Assembly: GCF_014298075.1 (NCBI RefSeq)
Contig: NZ_CP060418.1
Location: 62,001-126,000, forward strand
Direction of reading: 5' to 3'
DNA from: Enterobacter sp. JUb54
GTDB taxonomy: Bacteria > Pseudomonadota > Gammaproteobacteria > Enterobacterales > Enterobacteriaceae
DNA length: 64,000 nucleotides
In this document: positions 18,272-28,051 of the stretch, one piece after another
Layout: every line of letters starts with the position of its first letter
Numbering within the stretch: the stretch's first letter is position 1
Made by a program: the position numbers and the translations under genes
Notes under the pieces: model-generated
Told to the model about the DNA's origin: nothing
What the model saw: only the letters and a program-made list of their open reading frames with translations
The model's database searches: none

Positions 18272-19750
18272 ATGATACCTGTGGTCGCGCTTGTCGGGCG
18301 CCCTAATGTTGGAAAATCCACGCTTTTCAACCGTTTGACGCGCACTCGTGATGCGTTGGTCGCGGATTTCCCGGGGCTGACTCGTGACCGTAAGTACGGT
18401 CGTGCTGAAGTTGAAGGTCGCGAATTTATCTGTATCGATACCGGCGGTATCGATGGCACAGAAGATGGCGTTGAAACCCGGATGGCGGAACAATCCCTGC
18501 TGGCGATTGAAGAAGCGGACGTGGTGCTGTTTATGGTTGATGCCCGTGCGGGCCTGATGCCGGCGGATACGGCGATCGCGAAACACCTCCGTTCTCGTGA
18601 AAAACCAACCTTCCTGGTGGCGAACAAAACTGACGGTATCGATGCCGATCAGGCGATTGCCGATTTCTGGTCGCTGGGGCTGGGTGATATTCACCCGATC
18701 GCGGCGTCTCACGGTCGCGGTGTTACCAGCCTGCTGGAGCACGTCCTGCTGCCATGGGCAGAAGAAATCGACCCTTCGGAAGAAGTCGATGAAGATGCGG
18801 CTTACTGGGCGCAGTTTGAAGCCGAGCAAAACGGCGAAGAAATTGAAGAGCCGGAAGATGACTTCAACCCGCAGGATCTGCCGATCAAACTGGCGATTGT
18901 CGGCCGTCCGAACGTCGGTAAATCAACGCTGACCAACCGTATTCTTGGCGAAGATCGCGTTGTGGTCTACGACATGCCGGGCACCACCCGTGACAGCATC
19001 TACATTCCGATGCAGCGCGATGAGCGTGAATATGTGCTGATCGACACCGCGGGCGTGCGTAAGCGCGGGAAAATTACCGATGTAGTCGAAAAGTTCTCGG
19101 TGATCAAAACCCTGCAGGCGATCGAAGACGCTAACGTCGTGATGCTGGTTATCGATGCCCGTGAAGGCATCTCTGACCAGGACCTCTCTCTGCTGGGCTT
19201 CATCCTCAACAGCGGGCGTTCGCTGGTGATTGTCGTCAACAAATGGGACGGCCTGAGCCAGGAAGTCAGAGAGCAGGTCAAAGAGACCCTGGACTTCCGT
19301 CTGGGCTTTATCGACTTTGCCCGTATCCACTTTATCTCCGCCCTGCACGGTAGCGGCGTGGGTAATCTGTTTGAATCCGTACGCGAAGCCTATGACAGCG
19401 CAACCCGTCGTGTCGGGACGGCGTTGCTGACCCGTATCATGACCATGGCTGCCGAAGATCACCAGCCGCCGCTGGTGCGCGGTCGTCGCGTGAAGCTGAA
19501 ATATGCTCATGCCGGTGGTTATAACCCACCGATCGTGGTTATTCACGGTAACCAGGTGAAAGACCTGCCGGATTCTTACAAACGCTATCTGATGAACTAC
19601 TTCCGCAAATCGCTGGAAGTCATGGGGACGCCGATCCGTATCCAGTTCAAAGAGGGCGAGAACCCGTTTGCCAACAAACGTAATACCCTGACGCCGAACC
19701 AGATGCGTAAGCGTAAGCGCTTGATTAAACACATCAAGAAAAGCAAATAA
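18272..19750 (+). CDS. der: Ribosome-assembly GTPase Der (EngA)
   Basis: Der is an essential GTPase with two tandem G domains and a KH-like C-terminal domain that matures the 50S ribosomal subunit. The 492-residue protein shows the P-loop GRPNVGKS twice (residues 9-16 and 211-218), DTGG and DTAG G3 motifs, NKTD and NKWD G4 motifs, and an acidic linker between the domains (about residues 165-200). The basic C-terminal tail is rich in Lys and Arg, consistent with rRNA binding. AAGAGG precedes the ATG. A strong terminator follows directly. Confidence 0.98.
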   Translation: MIPVVALVGRPNVGKSTLFNRLTRTRDALVADFPGLTRDRKYGRAEVEGREFICIDTGGIDGTEDGVETRMAEQSLLAIEEADVVLFMVDARAGLMPADTAIAKHLRSREKPTFLVANKTDGIDADQAIADFWSLGLGDIHPIAASHGRGVTSLLEHVLLPWAEEIDPSEEVDEDAAYWAQFEAEQNGEEIEEPEDDFNPQDLPIKLAIVGRPNVGKSTLTNRILGEDRVVVYDMPGTTRDSIYIPMQRDEREYVLIDTAGVRKRGKITDVVEKFSVIKTLQAIEDANVVMLVIDAREGISDQDLSLLGFILNSGRSLVIVVNKWDGLSQEVREQVKETLDFRLGFIDFARIHFISALHGSGVGNLFESVREAYDSATRRVGTALLTRIMTMAAEDHQPPLVRGRRVKLKYAHAGGYNPPIVVIHGNQVKDLPDSYKRYLMNYFRKSLEVMGTPIRIQFKEGENPFANKRNTLTPNQMRKRKRLIKHIKKSK

Positions 19751-19753
19751 TGG

Positions 19754-19779
19754 AAAACCCGCCGCTGGCGGGTTTTTTT
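19754..19779 (+). terminator. Intrinsic terminator after der
   Basis: AAAACCCGCC and GGCGGGTTTT form a 10-bp stem with loop GCT, three bases after the der stop and followed by further Ts. Confidence 0.92.
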
Positions 19780-19838
19780 ATCCCTCAGGAACGCATCCTG
19801 CCACTGAATGAATCCGCAGCGGACGACGGTGCGGCGTG

Positions 19839-19844
19839 TATAAT
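19839..19844 (+). promoter_or_regulatory. Possible -10 element for the Gfo/Idh/MocA gene
   Basis: A perfect TATAAT lies 51 bases before the ATG at 19895. No convincing -35 is present at 16-18 bases upstream, so it may need an activator or be incidental. Confidence 0.35.
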
Positions 19845-19894
19845 AACCGTATACTTTTTACTGATTATCTGGCAATCACGATGGCAGGGTCACG

Positions 19895-20980
19895 ATGCAA
19901 GTAGGATTTATTGGACTGGGTGCGGTTGTCGAAACTGCCTATCTTCCGGCTCTCGGGCGTCTGGCGATACCGCTCACGGCGTGCTGGGGCTTCGATGCTA
20001 ATGCCGGGAGAAAACTGCCGGGCATCACCTGCTGTGAGTCGCTGGCGGCGCTGCTCGACAAACCACTGGATCTGCTGTTTATCACCACCGCTTCGTTACA
20101 GCATCTACCGGTGCTGGAAGCGGCGCTGGCCTCAGACTGTCCGCGCATTGTGGTGGAAAAGCCGGTTGTTGCTACCCTGGAACAGATTGCCCGTCTGCGG
20201 GCACGGCTTAGCGATCCGCATACCGCGCGGCGGGTTCTGGCGCTCGATCACTGGATGGCGCGTGATGGCGCGCTGAAGCTGGCCTTAGGTGAGCTGGACG
20301 CCCGTTGGGAAGGTCCGGCGCTAAGCCGCCAGCCGCTGGTCTCTTCAATCCGCGACATCGTCCGTATCGACGGCTTTTTGCAGGAGCCTAGCGGTTTTAA
20401 TGCAAACGGCGAGCCGGTGGCGCTCAACTTTGCCACCGGTGAACCTGACACCCGTCAGCTGCGCCATCCCGATGGCGTGATCCTCGATATCGGTACCCAT
20501 GTGCTGGCCATGCTGCGCGAAACCATTCGCTACTGTGGTGGGGAAGATGACATTCATCTTGCGGTCCGGCAGGCCAGCGACCGGCTCGGTCGCGCCATCG
20601 CGCCAGGCGATTTTCACACTGCAGAAGGCAGCGCCCACCTGACAGGGGAGATCAGCGGTCTTGCGCTTAATATCTGGCTCAACAAATATGCCGGGCCTTC
20701 CGGAGGTCAGAAAGGGCTTCGCCTGTGGCTGCGTGACGGGCGGATCATCAGCCAGGATCGCCGTGATAATTGCGAGGTGGTGTCGTTGATTGACGGTGAG
20801 CGCGTCGACAGCTGGCGGCGCGCTGGTGCCATCTACGACCACTGCCTGGGAGAGCATATTCTGGGCGACAACAGCCTGTTTGTCCGCGCGCCCGATGAGG
20901 TCGCCCGCTTAACCCAGCGGCGGATCAACGAGGTGGCGCTGCTGCTGGAGCTACAGCAGCAATTACGCGGGCCGCACTGA
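19895..20980 (+). CDS. Gfo/Idh/MocA family oxidoreductase
   Basis: This 361-residue protein has an N-terminal Rossmann domain (VGFIGLGAVVETAYLPAL, residues 3-20) and the EKPV motif near residue 89, which together define the Gfo/Idh/MocA family of NAD(P)-dependent sugar and cyclitol dehydrogenases. The C-terminal alpha/beta domain carries the DIGTH motif near 200, typical of the substrate site. The specific substrate cannot be named. It has its own upstream gap after the der terminator and no partner gene of sugar metabolism nearby, so it looks like a single-gene insertion between der and yfgJ relative to E. coli. An AGGG ribosome site precedes the ATG. Confidence 0.85.
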   Translation: MQVGFIGLGAVVETAYLPALGRLAIPLTACWGFDANAGRKLPGITCCESLAALLDKPLDLLFITTASLQHLPVLEAALASDCPRIVVEKPVVATLEQIARLRARLSDPHTARRVLALDHWMARDGALKLALGELDARWEGPALSRQPLVSSIRDIVRIDGFLQEPSGFNANGEPVALNFATGEPDTRQLRHPDGVILDIGTHVLAMLRETIRYCGGEDDIHLAVRQASDRLGRAIAPGDFHTAEGSAHLTGEISGLALNIWLNKYAGPSGGQKGLRLWLRDGRIISQDRRDNCEVVSLIDGERVDSWRRAGAIYDHCLGEHILGDNSLFVRAPDEVARLTQRRINEVALLLELQQQLRGPH

Positions 20981-21030
20981 AGCGGATGTCATGATAAACT
21001 GGGCAGATAAACCTTCAGTAAGGAATCACC

Positions 21031-21249
21031 ATGGAACTTGCCTGTCCTGTTTGTCATGCGCCGCTGGAACTGCAGGGGCAGAGTGCGCACTGTAGCCACT
21101 GTGCAACAGACTTTGCACCGGAGGCCCGCTGTCCGGATTGCCACCAACCGCTCGAGGTATTAAAGGCGTGCGGGGCGGTGGATTATTTTTGTCAGCACGG
21201 ACACGGGCTGATCTCGAAAAAGCGTGTGGAGTGGGTTCTGCCTGAGTAA
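21031..21249 (+). CDS. yfgJ: Zinc-ribbon protein YfgJ
   Basis: This 72-residue protein (E. coli YfgJ 71) consists of two small zinc ribbons: CPVC and CSHC pairs at the N-terminus, then CPDC and a final C-x-H-x-H in the second half. Its role is unknown; the family is annotated DUF1407. AAGGA lies before the ATG. It converges with xseA, 13 bases apart. Confidence 0.92.
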   Translation: MELACPVCHAPLELQGQSAHCSHCATDFAPEARCPDCHQPLEVLKACGAVDYFCQHGHGLISKKRVEWVLPE

Positions 21250-21262
21250 GGCGGATGCGCCG

Positions 21263-22633
21263 TCAGGCTTTCCTGGCCCGTGTTTTCTTCACGGGCGTGA
21301 CCACGGTAACTTCACTTTCTACCCAGCCGTCATTCAGGCGAGTGGAGAGCCGATCGCCGGCCTTCACCTGTTTGGTTTGTTTCAGCACTTTGCCATCGCT
21401 GGCTGAAGTGACGCTATAGCCGCGCGCCAGCGTCGCCAGCGGGCTGACGGCTTCGAGATGGGTCACCATGCTGCCAAAACGTTCGCGTTGATCGCTTAAG
21501 CGCGCGCGCATGTTCTCGGCAAGACGATATTCCAGCTGTTGAATCCGTGACTGAATGCGATGAATACGCGGCTGCGGGTTCTGCATATTCAGGCGTTGTA
21601 CGATGCGCTGTTGACGCTGATCGGCACGCTTCATCTGCGTTTCAAGCGCCTGACGCATACGCTCACGCAGGCGTTCCAGAGTCGTTTGCTGGCGCACCAG
21701 GCGCAGCTGAGGATGCTGCTGCTGAAGGCGGTGGAACAGCTGGGTAAAGCGACGATGACGGTTGGCGATGAAATAGTCCATCGCCATTTCCAGGCGCTGC
21801 TGACCGGATTGCAACTGGCGTAACAGCTCCTGCTGATTGCGGCTGACAATTTCCGCAGCAGCAGAAGGGGTTGGCGCTCGCAGGTCAGCGACAAAATCGG
21901 CGATGGTCACGTCAGTTTCATGCCCGACAGCGCTGACGACCGGAATACGGCTGGCAAAAATCGCCCGCACGACCCGTTCATCGTTAAAACTCCATAAGTC
22001 TTCCAGCGAGCCGCCGCCGCGACCCACGATCAGTACGTCACACTCTGCACGTTGGTTGGCTAAGGCGATGGCGCGAACGATCTGCGCTGGCGCATCGTCA
22101 CCCTGCACCGCGGTCGGGTAGATAACCACCGGCAGCGACGGATCGCGCCGTTTGAGCACCTGCAAAATGTCGTGCAGCGCCGCGCCGGTTTTTGAGGTGA
22201 TCACCCCGACGCAGTGGGCCGGAGAGGGGAGCGCTTGCTTATGCTGTTGCTCGAACAGGCCTTCCGCCGCCAGCAAGGCTTTTAGCTGCTCATACTTCTG
22301 CTGCAGCAAGCCTTCACCGGCGGGCTGCATGCTTTCAACAATAATCTGATAATCGCCGCGCGGCTCATACAGGGTGATATTGGCGCGAACCAGCACCTGC
22401 TGCCCGTGCTGCGGGCGGAAGGTGACCCGACGGTTGCTGTTGCGGAACATCGCGCAACGCACCTGGGCGTTATCGTCTTTTAAGGTGAAGTACCAGTGAC
22501 CGGAGGAGGGCTGGCTGAAGTTTGAGATCTCGCCGCTGATCCAGACCTGACCCATTTCCTGTTCCAGCAGCATACGAACCGTCTGATTAAGGCGGCTGAC
22601 GGTGAAAATGGAGGGAGATTTAGATGGCAACAT
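21263..22633 (-). CDS. xseA: Exodeoxyribonuclease VII large subunit
   Basis: XseA with small subunit XseB degrades single-stranded DNA in both directions to oligonucleotides and takes part in mismatch repair. The 456-residue protein starts with the OB-fold DNA-binding domain (about residues 5-105), then the catalytic domain with the [12 protein letters not shown] signature near 190 and GHETD near 240, then a long coiled coil rich in Gln and Arg (about 265-390) that binds XseB. Length is as in E. coli. It is divergent from guaB; their promoters share the 158 bases between them. Confidence 0.97.
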   Translation of the reverse strand: MLPSKSPSIFTVSRLNQTVRMLLEQEMGQVWISGEISNFSQPSSGHWYFTLKDDNAQVRCAMFRNSNRRVTFRPQHGQQVLVRANITLYEPRGDYQIIVESMQPAGEGLLQQKYEQLKALLAAEGLFEQQHKQALPSPAHCVGVITSKTGAALHDILQVLKRRDPSLPVVIYPTAVQGDDAPAQIVRAIALANQRAECDVLIVGRGGGSLEDLWSFNDERVVRAIFASRIPVVSAVGHETDVTIADFVADLRAPTPSAAAEIVSRNQQELLRQLQSGQQRLEMAMDYFIANRHRRFTQLFHRLQQQHPQLRLVRQQTTLERLRERMRQALETQMKRADQRQQRIVQRLNMQNPQPRIHRIQSRIQQLEYRLAENMRARLSDQRERFGSMVTHLEAVSPLATLARGYSVTSASDGKVLKQTKQVKAGDRLSTRLNDGWVESEVTVVTPVKKTRARKA

Positions 22634-22725
22634 GTGAGCAAGATCAAATTTTAAATCAGCAGGTTATTCAGTCGATAGTAACCTGCTGAGGGGCAATCGC
22701 AAGTATTATTTTCAAAAAAGGGTGG

Positions 22726-22751
22726 ATGCAATCGGTTACGCTCTGTATAAT
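22726..22751 (+). promoter_or_regulatory. guaBA promoter with PurR-like box
   Basis: The -10 is a perfect TATAAT at 22746-22751. A PurR-type operator reading ATGCAATCGGTTACGC (22726-22741) fills the spacer, matching the half-conserved box known at E. coli guaB. Binding would block RNA polymerase when hypoxanthine or guanine is available. Confidence 0.65.
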
Positions 22752-22791
22752 GCCACGGCAATATTTATCCACCCTGGTCGAGATATTGCCC

Positions 22792-24258
22792 ATGCTACGT
22801 ATCGCTAAAGAAGCTCTGACGTTTGACGACGTCCTCCTCGTTCCCGCTCATTCTACCGTTCTGCCGAATACTGCCGATCTCAGCACTCAGCTGACGAAAA
22901 CCATTCGTCTGAATATTCCAATGCTCTCCGCAGCCATGGATACCGTAACGGAAGCGCGCCTGGCAATTGCCCTGGCACAGGAAGGCGGCATCGGCTTTAT
23001 TCACAAAAACATGTCTATCGAACGCCAGGCGGATGAAGTTCGCCGCGTGAAGAAACATGAATCCGGTGTGGTTTCTGACCCACAGACCGTCCTGCCGACC
23101 ACCACGCTGCGTGAAGTGAAAGAACTGACCGAACGTAACGGTTTTGCCGGTTATCCGGTGGTGAACGAAGACAACGAACTGGTGGGGATTATCACCGGCC
23201 GTGACGTGCGCTTCGTGACCGATCTGAACCAGCCGGTCAGCGTTTACATGACCCCGAAAGAGCGTCTGGTCACCGTGCGTGAAGGCGAAAGCCGCGACGT
23301 CGTGTTTGCTAAAATGCACGAAAAACGCGTTGAAAAAGCGCTGGTCGTGGATGCCGGTTTCCATCTGCGTGGCATGATCACGGTTAAAGACTTCCAGAAA
23401 GCGGAACGTAAACCGAACGCCTGTAAAGATGAGCACGGTCGTCTGCGCGTTGGTGCAGCGGTTGGCGCTGGCGCAGGTAACGAAGAGCGTGTTGATGCGC
23501 TGGTTGCTGCAGGCGTTGACGTACTGCTGATTGACTCCTCCCACGGCCATTCCGAAGGCGTTCTGCAGCGCATCCGTGAAACCCGTGCTAAATACCCGGA
23601 CCTGCAAATCATCGGCGGTAACGTCGCAACGGGTGCCGGTGCTCGTGCCCTGGCTGAAGCCGGCGTGAGCGCGGTGAAAGTGGGTATCGGCCCTGGCTCT
23701 ATCTGTACGACCCGTATCGTGACCGGCGTGGGTGTTCCGCAGATTACCGCGGTATCTGATGCTGTCGAAGCCCTGGAAGGAACCGGTATTCCGGTTATCG
23801 CCGACGGCGGTATTCGTTTCTCCGGTGATATTGCCAAAGCGATCGCCGCTGGCGCCGCGGCCGTCATGGTTGGTTCCATGCTGGCAGGTACCGAAGAATC
23901 TCCGGGTGAAATCGAACTTTACCAGGGGCGTTCTTACAAATCTTACCGCGGTATGGGTTCTTTGGGCGCGATGTCCAAAGGCTCTTCAGACCGTTATTTC
24001 CAGAGCGACAACGCGGCAGACAAACTGGTACCGGAAGGTATCGAAGGCCGTGTTGCCTATAAAGGCCGCCTGAAAGAGATCATTCACCAGCAGATGGGCG
24101 GCCTGCGCTCCTGTATGGGACTGACCGGTTGTGGTACCATCGACACCCTGCGTACTAAAGCGGAGTTCGTGCGTATCAGCGGGGCTGGTATCCAGGAAAG
24201 CCACGTTCACGACGTGACGATCACCAAGGAATCCCCGAACTACCGCATGGGCTCCTGA
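22792..24258 (+). CDS. guaB: Inosine-5'-monophosphate dehydrogenase
   Basis: GuaB oxidises IMP to XMP with NAD+, the committed step to guanine nucleotides. I choose the ATG at 22792 ([20 protein letters not shown]), giving 488 residues as in E. coli; the reading frame continues upstream to 22726, but that part overlaps the promoter. Catalytic C305 sits in [10 protein letters not shown]. The two CBS domains (about residues 93-204) are inserted in the TIM barrel. The flap ends with the conserved ARG-type segment near [11 protein letters not shown]. guaA follows 65 bases later in the same operon. Confidence 0.97.
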   Translation: MLRIAKEALTFDDVLLVPAHSTVLPNTADLSTQLTKTIRLNIPMLSAAMDTVTEARLAIALAQEGGIGFIHKNMSIERQADEVRRVKKHESGVVSDPQTVLPTTTLREVKELTERNGFAGYPVVNEDNELVGIITGRDVRFVTDLNQPVSVYMTPKERLVTVREGESRDVVFAKMHEKRVEKALVVDAGFHLRGMITVKDFQKAERKPNACKDEHGRLRVGAAVGAGAGNEERVDALVAAGVDVLLIDSSHGHSEGVLQRIRETRAKYPDLQIIGGNVATGAGARALAEAGVSAVKVGIGPGSICTTRIVTGVGVPQITAVSDAVEALEGTGIPVIADGGIRFSGDIAKAIAAGAAAVMVGSMLAGTEESPGEIELYQGRSYKSYRGMGSLGAMSKGSSDRYFQSDNAADKLVPEGIEGRVAYKGRLKEIIHQQMGGLRSCMGLTGCGTIDTLRTKAEFVRISGAGIQESHVHDVTITKESPNYRMGS

Positions 24259-24263
24259 TTTTC

Positions 24264-24295
24264 ATCGCCCGGCCATGCGCCGGGCGATTTTATTT
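24264..24295 (+). terminator. Intra-operon terminator-like hairpin between guaB and guaA
   Basis: ATCGCCCGGC pairs with GCCGGGCGAT around loop CATGC, followed by TTTATTT. It has full intrinsic-terminator form, yet guaA lies only 30 bases further, so partial termination or mRNA processing is likely. Confidence 0.6.
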
Positions 24296-24323
24296 AATCG
24301 ATACTGCTCTGGAATAAACGTCA

Positions 24324-25901
24324 ATGACGGATAACATTCATAAACATCGCATTCTAATCCTGGACTTCGGTTCTCAGTACACCCAGCTGGTTGCACGTCG
24401 CGTACGTGAATTAGGGGTTTATTGCGAGCTGTGGGCCTGGGACGTGACAGAAGCTCAAATTCGTGAGTTCAACCCAAGCGGCATCATTCTTTCCGGCGGC
24501 CCGGAAAGCACCACCGAGCATAACAGCCCGCGCGCACCGCAGTATGTGTTCGACGCTGGCGTGCCGGTATTTGGCGTGTGCTACGGCATGCAGACCATGG
24601 CAATGCAGCTGGGCGGTCATGTTGAAAGCTCTACCGAGCGTGAATTTGGCTACGCACAGGTCGAAGTTAAAACCGACAGCGCGCTGGTTCGCGGTATTGA
24701 AGACTCCCTGAGCGCTGCTGGTCTTCCGCAGTTGGACGTGTGGATGAGCCACGGTGACAAAGTTACCGCTATCCCGTCTGACTTCGTGACCGTTGCCAGC
24801 ACCGAGACCTGCCCGTTTGCCATTATGGCCAACGAAGAAAAACGCTTCTACGGCGTGCAGTTCCACCCGGAAGTGACCCATACCCGTCAGGGCCAGCGTC
24901 TGCTGGAGCGTTTTGTGCTGGACATCTGCGGCTGCGAAGCGCTGTGGACCCCGGCAAAAATCATCGAAGATGCGATTGTTCGCATCCGCGAGCAGGTTGG
25001 TAACGACAAAGTTATCCTCGGCCTGTCCGGCGGCGTTGACTCCTCGGTCACCGCGATGCTGCTGCACCGCGCTATCGGTAAAAACCTGACCTGCGTCTTC
25101 GTCGACAACGGCCTGCTGCGTCTGAACGAAGCCGCTCAGGTAATGGATATGTTCGGCGACCACTTCGGCCTGAATATCGTTCACGTTGAAGGCGAAAACC
25201 GCTTCCTGACCGCGCTGGCGGGCGAAAACGACCCGGAAGCCAAGCGTAAAATCATCGGCCGCGTATTCGTTGAAGTGTTCGACGAAGAAGCGCTGAAACT
25301 GGAAGATGTTAAATGGCTGGCACAGGGTACTATCTACCCTGACGTTATCGAGTCTGCCGCTTCCGCAACCGGTAAAGCGCACGTCATCAAATCTCACCAC
25401 AACGTGGGCGGCCTGCCGAAAGAGATGAAGATGGGTCTGGTTGAACCGCTGCGTGAGCTGTTCAAAGATGAAGTGCGTAAGATTGGCCTGGAGCTGGGCC
25501 TGCCGTACGACATGCTGTACCGTCACCCGTTCCCGGGCCCAGGTCTGGGTGTTCGCGTGCTGGGCGAAGTGAAGAAAGAGTACTGCGACCTGCTGCGTCG
25601 CGCGGATGCTATCTTCATCGAAGAACTGCACAAAGCTGACCTGTACAACAAAGTGAGCCAGGCGTTCACCGTGTTCCTGCCGGTCCGTTCCGTTGGCGTC
25701 ATGGGCGATGGCCGTAAATACGACTGGGTCGTCTCCCTGCGTGCGGTCGAAACCATCGACTTTATGACCGCCCACTGGGCGCACCTGCCATACGATTTCC
25801 TTGGCCGCGTGTCCAACCGCATCATCAACGAAGTGAACGGTATCTCCCGCGTGGTGTATGACATCAGCGGCAAACCGCCAGCAACGATTGAGTGGGAATA
25901 A
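24324..25901 (+). CDS. guaA: GMP synthase (glutamine-hydrolysing)
   Basis: GuaA aminates XMP to GMP using glutamine and ATP. The 525-residue protein has the N-terminal class I amidotransferase domain with catalytic C86 (GVCYGMQ) and the His/Glu pair in FHPEVTH near 181, then the ATP pyrophosphatase domain with SGGVDSS near 235, then the dimerisation domain. It is the second gene of guaBA. The 3' end of guaA is a known integration site for genomic islands in enteric bacteria, which fits the accessory genes that follow. Confidence 0.98.
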   Translation: MTDNIHKHRILILDFGSQYTQLVARRVRELGVYCELWAWDVTEAQIREFNPSGIILSGGPESTTEHNSPRAPQYVFDAGVPVFGVCYGMQTMAMQLGGHVESSTEREFGYAQVEVKTDSALVRGIEDSLSAAGLPQLDVWMSHGDKVTAIPSDFVTVASTETCPFAIMANEEKRFYGVQFHPEVTHTRQGQRLLERFVLDICGCEALWTPAKIIEDAIVRIREQVGNDKVILGLSGGVDSSVTAMLLHRAIGKNLTCVFVDNGLLRLNEAAQVMDMFGDHFGLNIVHVEGENRFLTALAGENDPEAKRKIIGRVFVEVFDEEALKLEDVKWLAQGTIYPDVIESAASATGKAHVIKSHHNVGGLPKEMKMGLVEPLRELFKDEVRKIGLELGLPYDMLYRHPFPGPGLGVRVLGEVKKEYCDLLRRADAIFIEELHKADLYNKVSQAFTVFLPVRSVGVMGDGRKYDWVVSLRAVETIDFMTAHWAHLPYDFLGRVSNRIINEVNGISRVVYDISGKPPATIEWE

Positions 25902-25920
25902 TCTCCCGGCGTGATTAAAC

Positions 25921-25953
25921 AAAACCCTCTGTTTTTACAGAGGGTTTTTTCGT
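25921..25953 (+). terminator. Intrinsic terminator after guaA
   Basis: AAAACCCTCTGT pairs perfectly with ACAGAGGGTTTT around a TTTT loop, ending in TT then CGTTTTA. Confidence 0.9.
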
Positions 25954-26005
25954 TTTATGGGTTCCCAATCATTCAATCGGAAGTGAGAATTCTGCATCTT
26001 GTTGG

Positions 26006-26043
26006 TGGTCTAAAAATGGTCTATATTAAAACCATTGTATAAT
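26006..26043 (+). promoter_or_regulatory. Promoter and operator-like repeats of the toxin-antitoxin operon
   Basis: A perfect TATAAT at 26038-26043 lies 17 bases before the antitoxin ATG. Upstream are two direct TGGTCTA repeats (26006-26012 and 26017-26023, 11 bases apart, one helical turn) and an inverted pair AATGGT...ACCATT (26015-26020, 26031-26036). This is the usual layout for autoregulation by an antitoxin. Confidence 0.6.
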
Positions 26044-26060
26044 TATTCGGTGAAGCCATC

Positions 26061-26294
26061 ATGAAAGTAGAGACTATCAGCTACGTTAAAAAAAACGCGG
26101 CGACGCTTGATCTGTCTGAACCGATCCTGGTCACACAAAATGGTGTACCTGCGTATGTTATAGAATCCTATGACCAGCAGCAGGAACGGGAAAACGCCAT
26201 CGCGTTGTTAAAACTGCTGACTCTGTCGGAGAAAGATAAATCTGACGGGCGCTTGTTCTCAAAAGACCAACTGCTGGATGGGATTGCGGATTAA
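26061..26294 (+). CDS. Phd/YefM family antitoxin
   Basis: This 77-residue protein has the Phd/YefM fold signature at its N-terminus: a short strand-helix-strand, with SEPILVTQNGVPAYVIESY at residues 19-37 matching the family core. The C-terminal half is charged and probably disordered until it wraps the toxin. Such antitoxins neutralise a RelE/ParE-type toxin and repress their own operon as a complex. The toxin gene starts 31 bases downstream on the same strand. Confidence 0.85.
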   Translation: MKVETISYVKKNAATLDLSEPILVTQNGVPAYVIESYDQQQERENAIALLKLLTLSEKDKSDGRLFSKDQLLDGIAD

Positions 26295-26324
26295 ACCCAG
26301 AGCACGCAACGTAAAGGGATTTCC

Positions 26325-26657
26325 ATGGAACCGCTGGTCACCTTTGAATACACGCTGACTGTAAAGCACTGCATCGACACCATTGCGAGTTATCTCCGCC
26401 GGGTTGATGTTAAACCGCGCCCGGTTATCGCGGATATACTCACGCAGTTCGAGCGTACCGTGAGCCAGTTTCCGTTAGGATGCCAGCTCTGCCCAGAGCT
26501 GCTGAAAATTGGCTGTGCGAAGTATCGGGAATTTAACCATGCTGAAGGCTACCGGGTTTTGTATTCTGTCGACGGTACGCGGGTGACAGCACATGCGATC
26601 TTGTCCCATCGCCAGGACATCCAACAGTTACTGTTTAAGCGTCTGATTATGGCCTGA
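26325..26657 (+). CDS. RelE/ParE superfamily toxin
   Basis: This 110-residue protein is small and basic and ends in the motif YRVLYSVDGTRVTAHAILSH-RQD, which matches the C-terminal beta-sheet of RelE/ParE toxins. An N-terminal helix pair (residues 15-55) completes the fold. RelE-type members cut mRNA on the ribosome and ParE-type members poison gyrase; the sequence alone does not decide. AAAGGG precedes the ATG. The pair sits right after the guaA terminator, where E. coli K-12 has no such genes. Confidence 0.8.
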   Translation: MEPLVTFEYTLTVKHCIDTIASYLRRVDVKPRPVIADILTQFERTVSQFPLGCQLCPELLKIGCAKYREFNHAEGYRVLYSVDGTRVTAHAILSHRQDIQQLLFKRLIMA

Positions 26658-26716
26658 TAATCTGCGTTGTTTCTAAATACTCCATTTACACCATTGCGTG
26701 GGAGTTATTCCCCTGG

Positions 26717-26747
26717 ACCCCTCTGTAAAAGCAGAGGGGTTTTCGTT
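26717..26747 (+). terminator. Terminator after the toxin gene
   Basis: ACCCCTCTG pairs with CAGAGGGGT around TAAAAG, then TTTTCGTTTTA. It closely resembles the guaA terminator at 25921 in the sequence CCTCTGT...CAGAGGG and the trailing TTTTCGTTTTA. Confidence 0.8.
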
Positions 26748-26759
26748 TTAGACCGGGTA

Positions 26760-27947
26760 TTAAGGTGGGCTAAGCGTTGGTGACGGACGCAGAGCCTGGT
26801 CGCGGGCAATGGCCAGTGCCAGCCCGGCGACCACCAGCGCCAGTCCGGCGGACACCCCTAAACTCCCCTGAATCCCGAGATGTTGATTAAGCCAGGCATA
26901 GGCAAATGGTGAGGCCGCAGCCAGCAGCTGGGCCGGGATCAGCAGGATGCCGGTGCGGCGGGCGTAATCCTGGGTGGCAAACAGCTGTAGCGGCAGCGTG
27001 GCCTTAAACACTGTGGTTAGCCCGTTGATTGCGCCATATCCCAGCACAACCCCTGCGGCAGCCCACGCAACGCTGGGGGCGCTCAGGCAGAGGGCGAAAC
27101 ACAGCGGCATCAGGAAGGTGGTCAGCAGGGTAAGCTTCAGCGGCGTGAGCGCGGAGCCGGACGCGACCTCCAGAAACCGCGCGCCGGTTTGCCCCACGCC
27201 CCACAGCATTCCCACCGCCACCGGCAGCCCGTAGCTGGCAATAAATTCCGGCAGATGAGTGGAGGTGCCATTGGAGACAAAGGTGACCAGGGCGATCAGC
27301 GTGGCATACAGCAGGCCCATGCGCTTTTCATGGTGCGAAGCAGGAAGGCGCTCGTGCCGGCGTATCGCGACGGGCTGGGTGTGATTGGGCATCCGCCAGA
27401 GCAGGAACGCACTCAGCAGACCCAGCAGACCGTAGACCAGCAGCGCGTGTCGCCAGTCCGTCACCGTCAGCAAAGCGGCCCCCAGCGGCCAGAACAGGGC
27501 GGATGCTAACCCGCCCGCCAGCGTGACCCGGGAGATCGTTCGTCTCGCCTGCTGGCCGTAAAGATTCACCAGCGCAGCGAACAGGGCGTCATACAGCGCC
27601 AGACGCATGCCGATACCGGTAAGCAGCCAGGCGCCCAGCCAGCCTGTCAGGGAATGGACCGTGGCCATCATGAAACATCCCGCCGCTATCGTCAGCGTGC
27701 CGCAAAGCACCACCCGCTGGCCGCCAGCTCGCGCCAGAAGCGGGGCGACGAAAGGGGAGAGCAGCGCCATTATCAGCATGGCAAGAGTCAGGCCGAGGTA
27801 GATGTGGGTCGCGGGCCAGCCGGTGTCCTGGTGGATGGCTCGGGCAAAGGTGCCCGGCATATAAAATGAAATCCCCCAGTTAATCAGCTGATTGCACCCG
27901 ACAGCCAGCGTGAGTAAAGCGGTAGGGCGGCGCGTTTGTTCAGTCAC
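26760..27947 (-). CDS. Major facilitator superfamily transporter
   Basis: This 395-residue protein has about 12 membrane helices arranged as two six-helix halves, with a charged central loop near residues 195-215 (RRHERLPASHHEKR), typical of MFS drug or metabolite exporters. The N-terminus reads MTEQTRRPTALLTLAVGCNQ, with GTG as the start codon. The substrate is unknown. It is divergent from the LysR gene at 28052, with 104 bases between, a common arrangement where the regulator controls the transporter. Neither is at this site in E. coli K-12, which has yfgH-yfgI here. Confidence 0.85.
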   Translation of the reverse strand: MTEQTRRPTALLTLAVGCNQLINWGISFYMPGTFARAIHQDTGWPATHIYLGLTLAMLIMALLSPFVAPLLARAGGQRVVLCGTLTIAAGCFMMATVHSLTGWLGAWLLTGIGMRLALYDALFAALVNLYGQQARRTISRVTLAGGLASALFWPLGAALLTVTDWRHALLVYGLLGLLSAFLLWRMPNHTQPVAIRRHERLPASHHEKRMGLLYATLIALVTFVSNGTSTHLPEFIASYGLPVAVGMLWGVGQTGARFLEVASGSALTPLKLTLLTTFLMPLCFALCLSAPSVAWAAAGVVLGYGAINGLTTVFKATLPLQLFATQDYARRTGILLIPAQLLAAASPFAYAWLNQHLGIQGSLGVSAGLALVVAGLALAIARDQALRPSPTLSPP

Positions 27948-28051
27948 TTTTGTGGTGTTCCAGTCAGTTATGCAGTTGTCGGCAGCATAACCCGCACGCT
28001 ATTGTGCTGGCAGACCGGTTCGTTTATGACCCTTATAAGAGAAACTTTGCA

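Noticed and set aside
18923-19732. 269-codon minus-strand frame opposite der
   Set aside because: Antisense shadow of a conserved essential gene; no recognisable product.
24411-25922. 503-codon open frame on the minus strand opposite guaA
   Set aside because: It mirrors guaA in the complementary frame, has no ribosome site and its predicted protein is low-complexity His/Gln/Phe-rich. Long antisense frames are expected from the codon use of highly expressed GC-rich genes.
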